In this document: one piece after another, positions 46,801 to 51,403 of the stretch
How positions within the stretch are numbered: position 1 is the stretch's first letter
Layout of the letters: every line of letters starts with the position of its first letter
NCBI RefSeq assembly: GCF_964204645.1
Contig: NC_134028.1
Coordinates: forward strand, 1,860,001-1,924,000
Reading direction: 5' to 3'
Source of the DNA: Tubulanus polymorphus
Lineage: Eukaryota > Nemertea > Palaeonemertea > Tubulaniformes > Tubulanidae
DNA: 64,000 bases
Position numbers and translations under genes: made by a program
The notes under the pieces: model-generated
What the model saw: only the letters and a program-made list of their open reading frames with translations
What the model was told of the DNA's origin: nothing
Database searches by the model: none

Positions 46801-48369
46801 AGAACATTTTGCTAACTGCATAGAATCAAGTAAATGTACTAATGACCACTCTGAACTAATTAAGCCAATTAACTTTGCGGCTAATTAGCACAGATTTGCA
46901 TAAGGCTTCCCATATATTTTACTGGTTTTACTGGAGCAAACTGAACAACCTTGAGTATATATACCAACCCAGAGATCGTATAATGTAGCCCAGCTCATAT
47001 TGATAACAGCTGTGAGCTTGAAACTATTTAACTCTCTCTACCTGAATCGGGTAACAGGCTACTATCACCGAGATTCCATTATAACGAATGATTTAGAATT
47101 GCAGCATCAGAGGGAAACATTTTTCAGTGGTAGCTAGAAAATTGTGCTGTCTCATTATTTTCCAGACTCGTTCCTCTATTCAAAATCTTAAAATTGAAAA
47201 CCTTGTTTTGCTCCTGGCAGGTGTGATGGGTTTGGTGGGTTTGTAAGGGACACCTTATCAGACAATAAATAAATAACAGGGTCAATCCGGATTCTAAGAT
47301 CAGAAAGAATTGAAAACCTTTGATATGAGTGACAATATTAGATCATTTCATTCACTCAGATAGTGAAATCTCTTGCGTAAAAACCCCTGACTCACCCTCC
47401 ATTCAATCTATCGCGGAGGATGCTAAGATTATTCTGATCAGAGGTCTAGTAGTTAATGTAACATGATTCACCAACTTGTTTTTAACCGAATGGAATAATC
47501 TATTTTGGTATCGGAATTAAATATCACTGCTGCGATCTCAGTCTGCACCATGTTCTGCCTTTTGCTTCAATACTTTGGAGGAGTTAATAAAGACCGTACT
47601 GGAAATACTCAAGATTTACTGACTGCAAGATTCACAGATTCCACATTTAGAAATCTACAATCCTTAATGAATTACAATTTAATCACTAGGCTGAATTTAC
47701 TTCAACAGCTGACAGGGAAAGTATTCAGCATTTCAGAAGTAATTATTAAGTGACTTAAGTCATTTAATAGGTTTATAATCATAGCCAAACTCAATATTAT
47801 AAACCAAATCCACTTTCTATGAAATAACATGGAGCTCAATTGGATATGAACAAAGGAAGCCCTGGGGGCATCATTATTGGGTTTGACACATTTTGACAAT
47901 TGGGTCTTTGACTTATTTAGTTATAGAATGGGTTGTATTTGTAATACCACAGCAACAACCCAGCTATGCCCGGCGCTAAAGATAAATACAGCTATTAATT
48001 CTAAAATCTGCACAAAATCCTAAAAATTAAACATTAGAAATAGGCACGAATAAATGAAATAGTGATGGAACAATATTTTACGACTAAATATGATACATCA
48101 TGTGTGGCCCAATTATCGAGGTGTTACAGCAGAATAGACCAAACAAGATTTTCACGTGAAAAATGTCAATCCCGGGGACCAAGGTCCAGTTTTAATCCAC
48201 CCCCTAGGTTTGCATATATACATAATCTATTGTCGTTAAATGATCTTACCTTTGATATGTAGATGCGTTCGTCATTCTCCGCGCCTCCCTGTATTCTAAA
48301 TCCCCATGGTGCTCCACCGTACAAAGTGACAACATAGGCCATCTTGATAACCGGGGACGGTGAGGACAT
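4659..48369 (-). CDS. PDZ + SoHo + three-SH3 adaptor protein (SORBS family)
   Basis: Cytoskeletal adaptor of the sorbin/CAP/vinexin family, expected at actin-linked adhesions or Z-discs. My 26-exon chain, high to low coordinate: 48369-48250, 37965-37814, 34986-34766, 32471-32235, 31343-31191, 30754-30656, 28599-28084, 26972-26763, 26579-26368, 26217-26040, 24693-24634, 23650-23457, 23379-23304, 21236-21153, 21074-20990, 20443-20326, 18355-18306, 16177-16023, 7882-7752, 7627-7542, 7459-7322, 7239-7125, 7049-6939, 6845-6647, 5914-5218, 4860-4659. Every junction is GT-AG and phase-matched. The total of 4599 nt gives 1532 residues. Domains: PDZ about 10-90, SoHo about 764-900, SH3 about 1078-1130, 1148-1203 and 1466-1525. 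The SH3 order and sequence are diagnostic of SORBS proteins. The N-terminal PDZ, of the [12 protein letters not shown] type found in synaptopodin-2 and PDLIM proteins, is not part of the vertebrate SORBS proteins I know. Alternative first exons and a 4-kb exon are listed separately. Confidence 0.88.
5218..5914 (-). CDS. PDZ-SORBS exon: disordered Ser/Pro/Tyr linker between SH3-2 and SH3-3
   Basis: This 697-nt exon (phase 1 in, phase 2 out) has acceptor TTTTCTTTAG and donor GTAAGT. The encoded linker is rich in Ser, Pro, His, Tyr and Arg, with many RSPS/DRSPT-like sites that could be phosphorylated, and ends in a proline run before KPIEL. If the donor is not used, the reading frame stops one codon later (TTG TAA), which would give a protein lacking the third SH3. 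No shadow ORF on the plus strand here looks coding. Confidence 0.88.
6647..7049 (-). CDS. PDZ-SORBS exons: second SH3 domain
   Basis: Two exons, 7049-6939 and 6845-6647, are split by a 93-bp intron with no stop codon, so the reading frame runs through it. The spliced product reads [16 protein letters not shown] then [19 protein letters not shown] and [11 protein letters not shown], a canonical SORBS SH3-2 with Trp and PxTY intact. Retaining the intron would insert 31 residues into the domain and almost certainly destroy the fold. The 93-bp intron is a multiple of three and stays open, so retention would be in frame. The exon ends in a Pro/Ser/Thr/Ala run with two APSxAPSYAS-like repeats. Confidence 0.92.
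7125..7459 (-). CDS. PDZ-SORBS exons: first SH3 domain
   Basis: Two exons, 7459-7322 and 7239-7125, encode the first SH3. The basic lead-in [12 protein letters not shown] is followed by [31 protein letters not shown] and GIVPINYIE. The split falls inside the Lys codon of GPKELS, with matching phase 2. In SORBS proteins SH3-1 and SH3-2 together bind the proline-rich hinge of vinculin. The WW pair and the PINY motif are present, so binding should be retained. Confidence 0.92.
7542..7882 (-). CDS. PDZ-SORBS exons: basic/acidic coiled-coil lead to the SH3 cluster
   Basis: Exons 7882-7752 and 7627-7542 encode [10 protein letters not shown], then a Ser/Pro stretch, then [15 protein letters not shown] and an [19 protein letters not shown] helix that could form a short coiled coil. 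The first exon starts in phase 1. That matches both upstream donors that could feed it, the 16023 exon and the 8349 end of the large exon, so the large exon can be skipped or used without a frame change. Confidence 0.87.
8349..12393 (-). CDS. PDZ-SORBS large alternative exon, Ser/Arg-rich, likely own start
   Basis: A 4045-nt open frame with CpG-rich codon use unlike the AT-rich introns. I place the start at ATG 12393 (AAAATG, A at -3). The frame stays open further upstream to about 12550. It ends at donor GTTACT (phase 1) and joins the 7882 exon, giving a 1907-residue isoform with all three SH3 domains but no PDZ or SoHo. The protein is charged and disordered. It contains RVLQYESGD and [10 protein letters not shown], which resemble the ILQYES and KSKSMPNL words of the big neuronal exon of vertebrate SORBS2, and two copies of SDDSLERS. 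A strong acceptor (TTTCTTTTTCCAG, exon from 12561) exists, but entering from the phase-1 donor at 16023 reaches a TAA near 12502. That is why I favour an independent promoter with the upstream part as 5' UTR. Confidence 0.8.
12562..16022. other. Intron, possible internal promoter region around 14.0-14.7 kb
   Basis: No convincing exon is visible. The part between about 13.9 and 14.7 kb is richer in CpG and lacks obvious repeats, and could hold the promoter and 5' UTR for transcripts that start in the large exon at 12393. The rest is AT-rich with only short chance ORFs on both strands. Confidence 0.35.
16023..16177 (-). CDS. PDZ-SORBS exon: conserved [22 protein letters not shown] segment
   Basis: The acceptor GAATTACTTGTAG is followed by one base and then [10 protein letters not shown], a Ser-rich stretch and a conserved-looking block: [17 protein letters not shown], then FRKPAPERR. 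The exon is phase 2 in and phase 1 out (donor GTAAAT). Two upstream exons, 18306 and 17200, both end in phase 2 and can join here. The Gly-Gly-Asp-Ile-Pro block between SoHo and the SH3 cluster looks conserved rather than disordered, but I cannot name a function for it. Confidence 0.85.
17200..17330 (-). CDS. PDZ-SORBS alternative first exon (MQESSN...), SoHo-less isoform
   Basis: The ATG at 17330 opens 43 codons without interruption and runs into a perfect donor GTAAGT in phase 2, exactly the phase needed by the 16177 exon. The peptide starts [12 protein letters not shown] and ends [14 protein letters not shown]. The joined isoform would be 1965 nt, 654 residues, with the [10 protein letters not shown] block and three SH3 domains only. 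I could find no acceptor that makes it an internal exon, because the preceding in-frame bases do not offer a matching phase. It therefore reads best as a first exon with a promoter between 17.35 and 17.7 kb. Confidence 0.6.
17924..17950. repeat. Small hairpin related to the one at 2063
   Basis: GGGAAGTG (17924-17931) pairs with CACTTCCC (17943-17950) across an 11-base loop. It shares the stem sequence of the hairpin at 2063-2090 but not the flanking direct repeats. Confidence 0.5.
18306..18355 (-). CDS. PDZ-SORBS 50-nt exon
   Basis: The acceptor GTTTTTCAG and the perfect donor GTAAGT bound a 50-nt exon encoding [16 protein letters not shown] plus a split Tyr codon. Phase 0 in and phase 2 out fit the exons on either side. 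The last in-frame bases before the donor are TA, so correct splicing into a T (the 16177 exon) is needed to avoid a stop codon. Moderately proline-rich; no domain. Confidence 0.8.
19560..19760 (+). repeat. Possible tRNA-like SINE remnant
   Basis: The word CAGTTCAAATCCCTCC near 19668 resembles a Pol III B box (GGTTCRANTCC), and a GCAGAGC word lies about 30 bases before it. The surrounding 200 bp have no coding signal. A tRNA-derived SINE fragment is possible, but the A box is not convincing. Confidence 0.15.
20326..20443 (-). CDS. PDZ-SORBS exon: C-terminal half of the SoHo region
   Basis: The exon encodes [17 protein letters not shown], then [19 protein letters not shown]. The PRSIxxYEPGxSS block is the hallmark second half of the sorbin homology region (compare PRSIFEYEPGKSS in vertebrate SORBS2). 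SoHo binds flotillin at lipid rafts in the vertebrate proteins. Starts with one base completing a Ser codon from the 20990 exon and ends in phase 0 at donor GTTAGA. Confidence 0.9.
20534..20922. mobile_element. 389-bp MITE with 44-bp perfect terminal inverted repeats
   Basis: The left terminus 20534-20577 (begins AAGCCTAGCGCACATCGACA) is exactly complementary to the right terminus 20879-20922. The interior repeats the words CACATCGA, GCGATTG and CAACNAGTTGC three or four times, as if the element grew by internal duplication. No transposase ORF fits in 389 bp. It lies in the 546-bp intron between the two SoHo exons at 20326 and 20990. A clean target-site duplication is not obvious: the flanks are CTAAAG and CTTAAAG. 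Confidence 0.9.
20990..21236 (-). CDS. PDZ-SORBS exons: SoHo region middle part
   Basis: Two exons. 21236-21153 encodes [16 protein letters not shown] and a short acidic helix ([12 protein letters not shown]). 21074-20990 encodes [19 protein letters not shown], a basic Ser-rich stretch with likely phosphosites. All junctions match: phase 1, phase 1, phase 2. Both lie between the DWYK and PRSI blocks of SoHo, where vertebrate SORBS proteins have variable sequence. Confidence 0.85.
21914..22236 (+). CDS. Unrecognised plus-strand open frame with upstream splice acceptor
   Basis: The frame has no ATG at its start but is preceded by a good acceptor (TTTGATCTTTCAG, ending near 21924). From there it stays open for about 104 codons to TGA at 22236. 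The peptide looks protein-like, with aromatic and Gly-rich stretches ([34 protein letters not shown], ending TAPFYYE). I recognise no family. It lies in an intron of the minus-strand PDZ-SORBS gene, with no exon opposite it. It could be the last exon of a nested gene, a retrocopy fragment or an unusually protein-like chance ORF. Confidence 0.35.
22379..22531 (-). CDS. PDZ-SORBS acidic cassette exon (51 codons)
   Basis: The acceptor TTGATTGTTCCAG and donor GTGTGT bound a 153-nt symmetric exon, phase 1 in and phase 1 out. That is exactly compatible with the neighbouring exons 23304 and 21236. It encodes a very acidic stretch ([20 protein letters not shown]) and an Asn/His/Asp-rich tail. Because it is symmetric it can be included (1583 residues) or skipped (1532) without a frame change. 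The location splits the SoHo region just after the DWYK block. Confidence 0.6.
23304..23650 (-). CDS. PDZ-SORBS exons: N-terminal half of the SoHo region
   Basis: Exon 23650-23457 encodes a Lys/Glu-rich lead and then [19 protein letters not shown]. Exon 23379-23304 encodes [20 protein letters not shown]. Together they give the SoHo signature: GPxxExGxPIAxR followed by DWYKxxxKxxHK (vertebrate SORBS2 has DWYKTMFKQIHMVHK). Phases are 1-0 and 0-1, with donors GTATGT and GTTTGT. This identifies the gene as SORBS independently of the SH3 domains. Confidence 0.92.
24634..24693 (-). CDS. PDZ-SORBS 60-nt exon
   Basis: A small exon with acceptor GTTTTTCCAG and donor GTAAGA, phase 1 in and out. It encodes [20 protein letters not shown], Ser/Thr/Asn-rich with no domain. 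Symmetric, so it could be skipped in some transcripts. Confidence 0.75.
24748..24843. repeat. 96-bp inverted-repeat element, CCAGTTTCACAAAG type
   Basis: ACCCAGTTTCACAAAG (24748-24763) is matched by the near-complement CTTCGTGAAACTGGTG (24828-24843), with only a few mismatches. A second, more diverged element with the same ends lies at 57708-57788. No ORF. Probably a short non-autonomous DNA element. Confidence 0.5.
26040..26579 (-). CDS. PDZ-SORBS exons: WxP/KPV motif exon and proline-rich exon
   Basis: Exon 26579-26368 encodes [20 protein letters not shown], a charged coiled-coil-like helix ([13 protein letters not shown]), then [18 protein letters not shown] and a Ser/Pro tail. I chose the donor GTATGT at 26367 (phase 0) because the weaker GTATTA upstream would break the frame of the next exon. 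Exon 26217-26040 encodes [18 protein letters not shown] and further proline-rich sequence. The repeated IW(T/S)P and KPV words are discussed in the findings. Polyproline stretches may serve as ligands for SH3 or WW domains. Confidence 0.83.
26261..26338. repeat. 39-bp tandem duplication in an intron
   Basis: Two adjacent 39-bp units, each beginning GGATTATGCAGGTCTGA, differ at a few bases. They fill half of the 150-bp intron between the two exons above. On the minus strand the duplicated unit is open in the upstream exon's frame (QSDLHNPNQ twice), but the strong donor at 26367 precedes it, so I read it as intron. Confidence 0.8.
26763..26972 (-). CDS. PDZ-SORBS exon: Ser/Thr-rich linker
   Basis: The acceptor ATATTTCAG and donor GTATAT bound 210 nt, phase 1 in and out. 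The exon encodes [17 protein letters not shown], then a Ser/Thr-rich stretch with a run [12 protein letters not shown]. No domain. Position and phase fit between the 28084 and 26579 exons. Confidence 0.82.
28084..28599 (-). CDS. PDZ-SORBS exon: disordered linker with [14 protein letters not shown] helix
   Basis: A 516-nt exon, phase 1 in and out, acceptor TTTTCTCTAG, donor GTATTA. It encodes [19 protein letters not shown], an acidic stretch, polyproline ([13 protein letters not shown]), two SPSIxK words and a C-terminal helix [20 protein letters not shown]. The KGxxMFxxxxxR word is loosely like a motif in synaptopodin-family proteins, which also carry this type of PDZ domain. That similarity is from memory and is only suggestive. 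The CpG-rich codon use is clearly coding. Confidence 0.88.
30656..31343 (-). CDS. PDZ-SORBS exons: KPVSF linker and acidic linker
   Basis: Exon 31343-31191 (153 nt) encodes [19 protein letters not shown] and a Ser-rich tail ending LDSLMAK. Exon 30754-30656 (99 nt) encodes [17 protein letters not shown], then [16 protein letters not shown]. Both are phase 1 in and out with donors GTAAGA and GTAAAA, hence symmetric and skippable. The first continues the IWTPSFG word that ends the 32235 exon. Confidence 0.83.
32235..32471 (-). CDS. PDZ-SORBS exon: Arg/Ser/Pro-rich linker ending in IWTPSF
   Basis: The acceptor CTCGAACAG precedes 237 nt, phase 1 in and out, with donor GTCTGT. The exon encodes [16 protein letters not shown], a TPTPEP stretch, [15 protein letters not shown] and SNRIWTPSF. 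Without splicing the frame would remain open to a stop at 32134 and add about 34 residues. The donor is only moderate, so an intron-retained short isoform is conceivable. Confidence 0.82.
33996..34032 (-). CDS. Possible alternative first exon ([10 protein letters not shown]...) below a GC-rich promoter-like block
   Basis: The ATG at 34032 has a strong context (AGCATGG). It encodes [13 protein letters not shown] and reaches a donor GTTTAT in phase 1, the phase needed by the 32471 exon. Directly upstream on the minus strand, 34060-34200 is the most GC- and CpG-rich non-coding block of this region (GCGGGGGCGGCGGCTGCTG), as expected of a promoter or 5' UTR. A second possible donor at 34015 would give the wrong phase. 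Only 12 codons support it. Confidence 0.33.
34060..34200 (-). promoter_or_regulatory. GC/CpG-rich block, candidate internal promoter
   Basis: A local island of G+C and CpG (including a GGCGGCGGCTGCTGCTGCG word) sits in an otherwise AT-rich intron, immediately upstream on the minus strand of the ATG at 34032. No coding frame explains the composition. Promoter assignment is inference from composition and position. Confidence 0.35.
34766..34986 (-). CDS. PDZ-SORBS exon: polar linker, joins PDZ or lipid-anchor first exon
   Basis: A 221-nt exon that begins with the single base completing an Arg codon and ends in phase 1. It encodes [17 protein letters not shown], a Lys/Gln-rich stretch and [14 protein letters not shown]. 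Two different upstream exons end in AG in phase 2 and can join here: the PDZ exon at 37814 and the short exon at 35997. Both give RGEDIHH. No domain. Confidence 0.83.
35997..36028 (-). CDS. PDZ-SORBS alternative first exon with possible lipid-anchor start
   Basis: The ATG at 36028 encodes [10 protein letters not shown] and reaches donor GTAAGG in phase 2, exactly the phase of the 34986 exon. Gly at position 2 followed by a Cys-Cys pair is typical of N-myristoylated and palmitoylated membrane proteins. Residue 6 is Gly rather than the preferred Ser or Thr, so myristoylation is not certain. The isoform (4359 nt, 1452 residues) would replace the PDZ domain with a membrane anchor while keeping SoHo and SH3. 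Only ten codons are involved, so coincidence cannot be excluded. Confidence 0.5.
37168..37288. mobile_element. Dispersed element with perfect hairpin and hammerhead-like core
   Basis: The segment begins AGAGAAATCCCACAATAAG (37168), shared with 59824-59841. It ends in a perfect 15-bp stem: ATTAGCCATCATCAG (37254-37268) with 37274-37288 and a 5-base loop. On the minus strand it reads CTGATGA (37268-37262), a GGCTAA/TTAGCC hairpin, then GAAAC (37242-37238). This is the order of the conserved bases of a hammerhead ribozyme. Similar CTGATGATGG...GCCGAAACGTT words are widespread in animal repeats. The cleavage triplet and stem I are not clearly present. Confidence 0.5.
37814..37965 (-). CDS. PDZ-SORBS exon 2: second half of the PDZ domain
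   Basis: The acceptor TTTTGCAG and donor GTAGGA bound 152 nt encoding [20 protein letters not shown], then [20 protein letters not shown] and NTLELELKR. This is a canonical PDZ C-terminal half: SKA.R.G...GD.V..IN, then the alpha-2 helix and final beta strand. Phase 0 in fits the end of exon 1, and phase 2 out fits the 34986 exon. Confidence 0.93.
41161..41193 (+). repeat. Dispersed repeat family, fragment
   Basis: ATAAGCCGCAATCACAGGGA and the following GAGGATTTGGCC match the left end of the element at 58406 with a few substitutions. The rest of the element is missing or too diverged here. Confidence 0.6.
43208..43447 (-). mobile_element. Dispersed repeat family, longer copy
   Basis: Read on the minus strand it starts GATCACACGGAGACGATTTG, continues through a GGATCAGACCCGAGT word and ends with a TTTTTGGTCGGGCC word. 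These three blocks occur in the same order in the element at 58406-58532. The middle is about 110 bp longer. No ORF. Confidence 0.65.
48250..48369 (-). CDS. PDZ-SORBS exon 1: start and first half of the PDZ domain
   Basis: The ATG at 48369 (CCGCCATGT, strong context) encodes MSSPSPVIK, then [20 protein letters not shown]. Residues [11 protein letters not shown] end at donor GTAAGA in phase 0. The [12 protein letters not shown] carboxylate-binding loop is the form seen in synaptopodin-2 and, slightly altered (GPWGFR), in PDLIM/ZASP proteins, which anchor to alpha-actinin. A second in-frame ATG at 48342 (MAYVV) could be an alternative start and still leave the PDZ intact. Confidence 0.93.
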
Positions 48370-49565
48370 GGCGGGTCGTTTCGGAACCCGGGCGCGGGAA
48401 TCACGAAATAGTAAAAATAGCGGCCGAAAATTCCAAACTCGTCGTCATCACTCAGAAAATGCCTTGTTGCACTGCGTGTTTCAGTTGATAAACCAGAGAT
48501 CGGATAAAACGAGATTTGATTGTTTTTTTTTCGGAGATGATATTTATTAGCTATAAAATGTCCCGGTCGCTTCTCTGCTCATTCAGTCACACACTGACTC
48601 GTCCTATAAACAAAACCAAAAACTAGCATCCTAACTATATAACACTCTAGTCGCCTACTAGTTATTAACGAACCGATTTATTTTCATAGACAACACAGTA
48701 GTTGGCACCAATGCCATCTAGCCGGTTGCTGATAAAGTGGATGGGAGGCTAGCGCACTATTTCAGTTCACGTGCGCAGTAATCTACTACTACGAACCGAT
48801 TCATTCATAAAAACTCAATGACGTCAGACGTAAACAATAATATCAGCACGTGGTTGACCGGCATGGCAGATAAACGTGCACTTTTACTGATTTCAACAAC
48901 TATCTGTATAACAATATACACACAATATAACAGTTTTCGCTAGATTCCGATCATTCATTTAAATGCTAGTCATATTTAAAGAATTTCTTCCAATGTTGGC
49001 CACATCGCCGTTTCGTTTCGGTACGACAAGTCTTCAAGTTAAACACTTGCCAGAGTAAGCTGTTCTGATGACGCTTCAAATTCAAACTTAATTCAAAGGA
49101 TTTTAGTTCGCATTTCAAATAGGTTTTGCTAATGTTATCAGCTTCAGATAATCTGAACCTCTCATCCCAAATACTAGATTCACTCTTTGTTGAATCTGTT
49201 TCAGGTATTTCCTCTGTTTCCCTCTTATATACATGTATAGATTAGATTTTTAGTGGAGAACCAGTTATTTACTCGCATGCCATAGTATGTCGATACGTAT
49301 ATATTTTTCCTAGGTGAAAAAAGGACATGAGCTGTAATAATGTCTTGTTTTTTACTCTAATGGACATAGAATCTGGCTAGTTACGAATATTCTTTCAATA
49401 TTTTTCCTTGTTAGTTACATAATCGTTGGTGGTAAGCTTTTTATAATCGGATGGGCTTATAATACTGTGGTTTGTGAAAATATCCGATCGTGAAACCACA
49501 GGCCGGGGAGGTTACTGACTATATTTTTCCATGATCATTTAATTTCAGATTACTGATCTAAGATC
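48370..49565. promoter_or_regulatory. Head-to-head intergenic region, probable bidirectional promoter area
   Basis: 1196 bp separate the divergent start codons of PDZ-SORBS (48369, minus) and PMS2 (49566, plus). The PDZ-SORBS side (48370-48450) is GC-rich with CCCGGGC and CGCGGG words. A possible 5'-UTR acceptor (TTTAATTTCAG, ending near 49549) sits just before the PMS2 start. Dispersed repeat copy B occupies 49402-49461. No TATA box stands out. Confidence 0.5.
49402..49461 (+). repeat. Dispersed repeat, copy B
   Basis: Near-identical inverted counterpart of 1920-1977 over about 55 bp (core GTTGGTGGTAAGCTTTTTAT). It lies about 100 bp upstream of the PMS2 start codon, so its insertion may have affected that promoter. 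Confidence 0.75.
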
Positions 49566-51403
49566 ATGGTTTCGATTCAAGCAATTGATAAAACTTCAGT
49601 GCATCGCATCTGTTCTGGTCAAGTAATTCTGAATTTAGCCACTGCAGTCAAAGAATTAGTTGAAAATAGTATAGATGCTGGGTCTAATAATATTGGTGAG
49701 GATATGTTGGACCATCATCGGACAACAGAAAAAATGATACTTAAGTTTTTTCCATGTTCGTTCAACTTCTTGAAAATTCATGCATTTTAGATGTGCGCCT
49801 GAAGGAATATGGGTCGGAGTCTATCGAAATAGTTGATAATGGAAGCGGTGTTGAAGAAAAGAATTTCCAAGCATTAAGTACATATCTCATTTCTAAGAAT
49901 GGCGCATTTTTTTCATTAACTTCTGTAGAAGTTTAGATTTCAACTTTCAGCATTGAAACATCATACCTCGAAGTTGAAAGATTTCTCAGATCTGGTCAGT
50001 GTCGATACATTCGGATTTAGAGGTGAAGCTCTCAGTTCTTTGTGCGCTTTGAGGTAAAATTTCGTGAGAATTCCTCGTCAAAAATCAGACACTCGTTGAT
50101 AGGGGCTACGTCTATTTTCAGAGGTCATGTATATTTGAATATGTATGTTTTCAGTCAGGTTTCGGTTGTTACTTGTCACAAATCGGCGACTAATGGAACA
50201 AAACTAGAATTTAACCATGCTGGATGTATAGTACGACAAATTCCCTGCGCTAGACAAGTTAGTATTTTCTTATAACCAGAAATAAATTTGCATAATATTG
50301 CTTGTCTCCTTGAAGATCATCGTATTCTGTGTTTGCTTACAGCATGGGACGTCAGTGACTGTTCAGAATATTTTCTCTACACTACCTGTACGTCATAAAG
50401 AATTTCAGCGAAATATCAAGAAAGAGTTCATCAAAATGACGCAAGTTTTAACGGCTTATTGCCTGATATCGAACAACATTCGAATTCACTGCACAAACAT
50501 CAACGGTAAAAAGTACGTAAAAGTCTCTTATCCTTTCAACTTCATAATTATCAATGAAATTACACTTTTTACTGTCTTTCGGTAGGAAAACGTCTATAGT
50601 TTGTACAAATGGAAACAAAACTGTCAAAGAAAATGTTACAAATGTATTCGGACCTAAACAGGTAAATCAAATTGAGATTCACTGGCGCTAAACAGGTAGA
50701 TTAAATCGAGGACTGGATGTTTATATGAAAATTGTCATTTTGAAATCTTTTCAGATTGCGTCACTTATCGAGTTTGTTCAGTGTTTACCTGATGATGAGA
50801 TATGTCAGGATATGGGTGTCAGTTCTGTAACAGATGAGTCCGGTGGAAATTCAGTATTCAAGTAATTAAAGTTTTGTTCAAAGTCCATCAAAATGGCAAA
50901 TCCCGCAATCTCGATAATTTCAATTAGAGCTTTTTTCTTCAGTCTAAAATAATCTTAGATTCTGATATTTAGGATAGAGGGCTATGTGTCGTCCTGTGAA
51001 CATGGCAAAGGTAGAAGTAGTGCAGATCGTCAATTCTTTTATGTGAATAAAAGACCATGTGACTTGTTGAAGGTATGTCTATATATAATTTCATCATCAT
51101 CATACCTGTAAATGATTTGGATAATGGATGAATTGATTTTTGATTTTAGGTTTCTAGGTTACTGAATGAAGTATATCATATATATAATCGTCATCAATAT
51201 CCATTTGTATTACTAGATATTTCACTAGACAAAGGTATTTAAATATTTTACCTTCATCATAAATCATTCAGTAAGAGTATAGTAGCAGTAGTTCTAGTAT
51301 GTAATTTGTTTGCTTGTATTCAGAATCTGTTGACGTGAATGTGACTCCCGACAAGAGGCAGATTTTCATCGAGCATGAAAAACTTTTGTTAGCAATTATC
51401 AAG
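49566..51403 (+). CDS. PMS2: PMS2 exons 1-10: GHKL ATPase and transducer domains
   Basis: These ten exons encode the ATP-binding lid and transducer. Conserved blocks in order are [10 protein letters not shown] (with the catalytic Glu and the Mg-binding Asn), [67 protein letters not shown] and [10 protein letters not shown]. Exon 2 uses a poor donor (AAGTACAT). Exon 6 has its donor region duplicated 34 bp downstream. Confidence 0.95.

Larger units (their letters stand above)
37966..48249. other. 10-kb first intron, no convincing exon
   Basis: AT-rich sequence with only short chance ORFs. A Cys-rich open frame at 42115-42297 was considered and rejected. It holds copies of the ATAAGCCGCGATCACACGGA repeat family (41161-41193 and 43208-43447), short GTAT (43998-44017) and ATCT (43536-43550) runs, and a 38.9-39.1 kb stretch with repeated TAATCCAGATTT words. 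The length of this first intron leaves room for enhancers, but I can point to no specific one. Confidence 0.5.
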
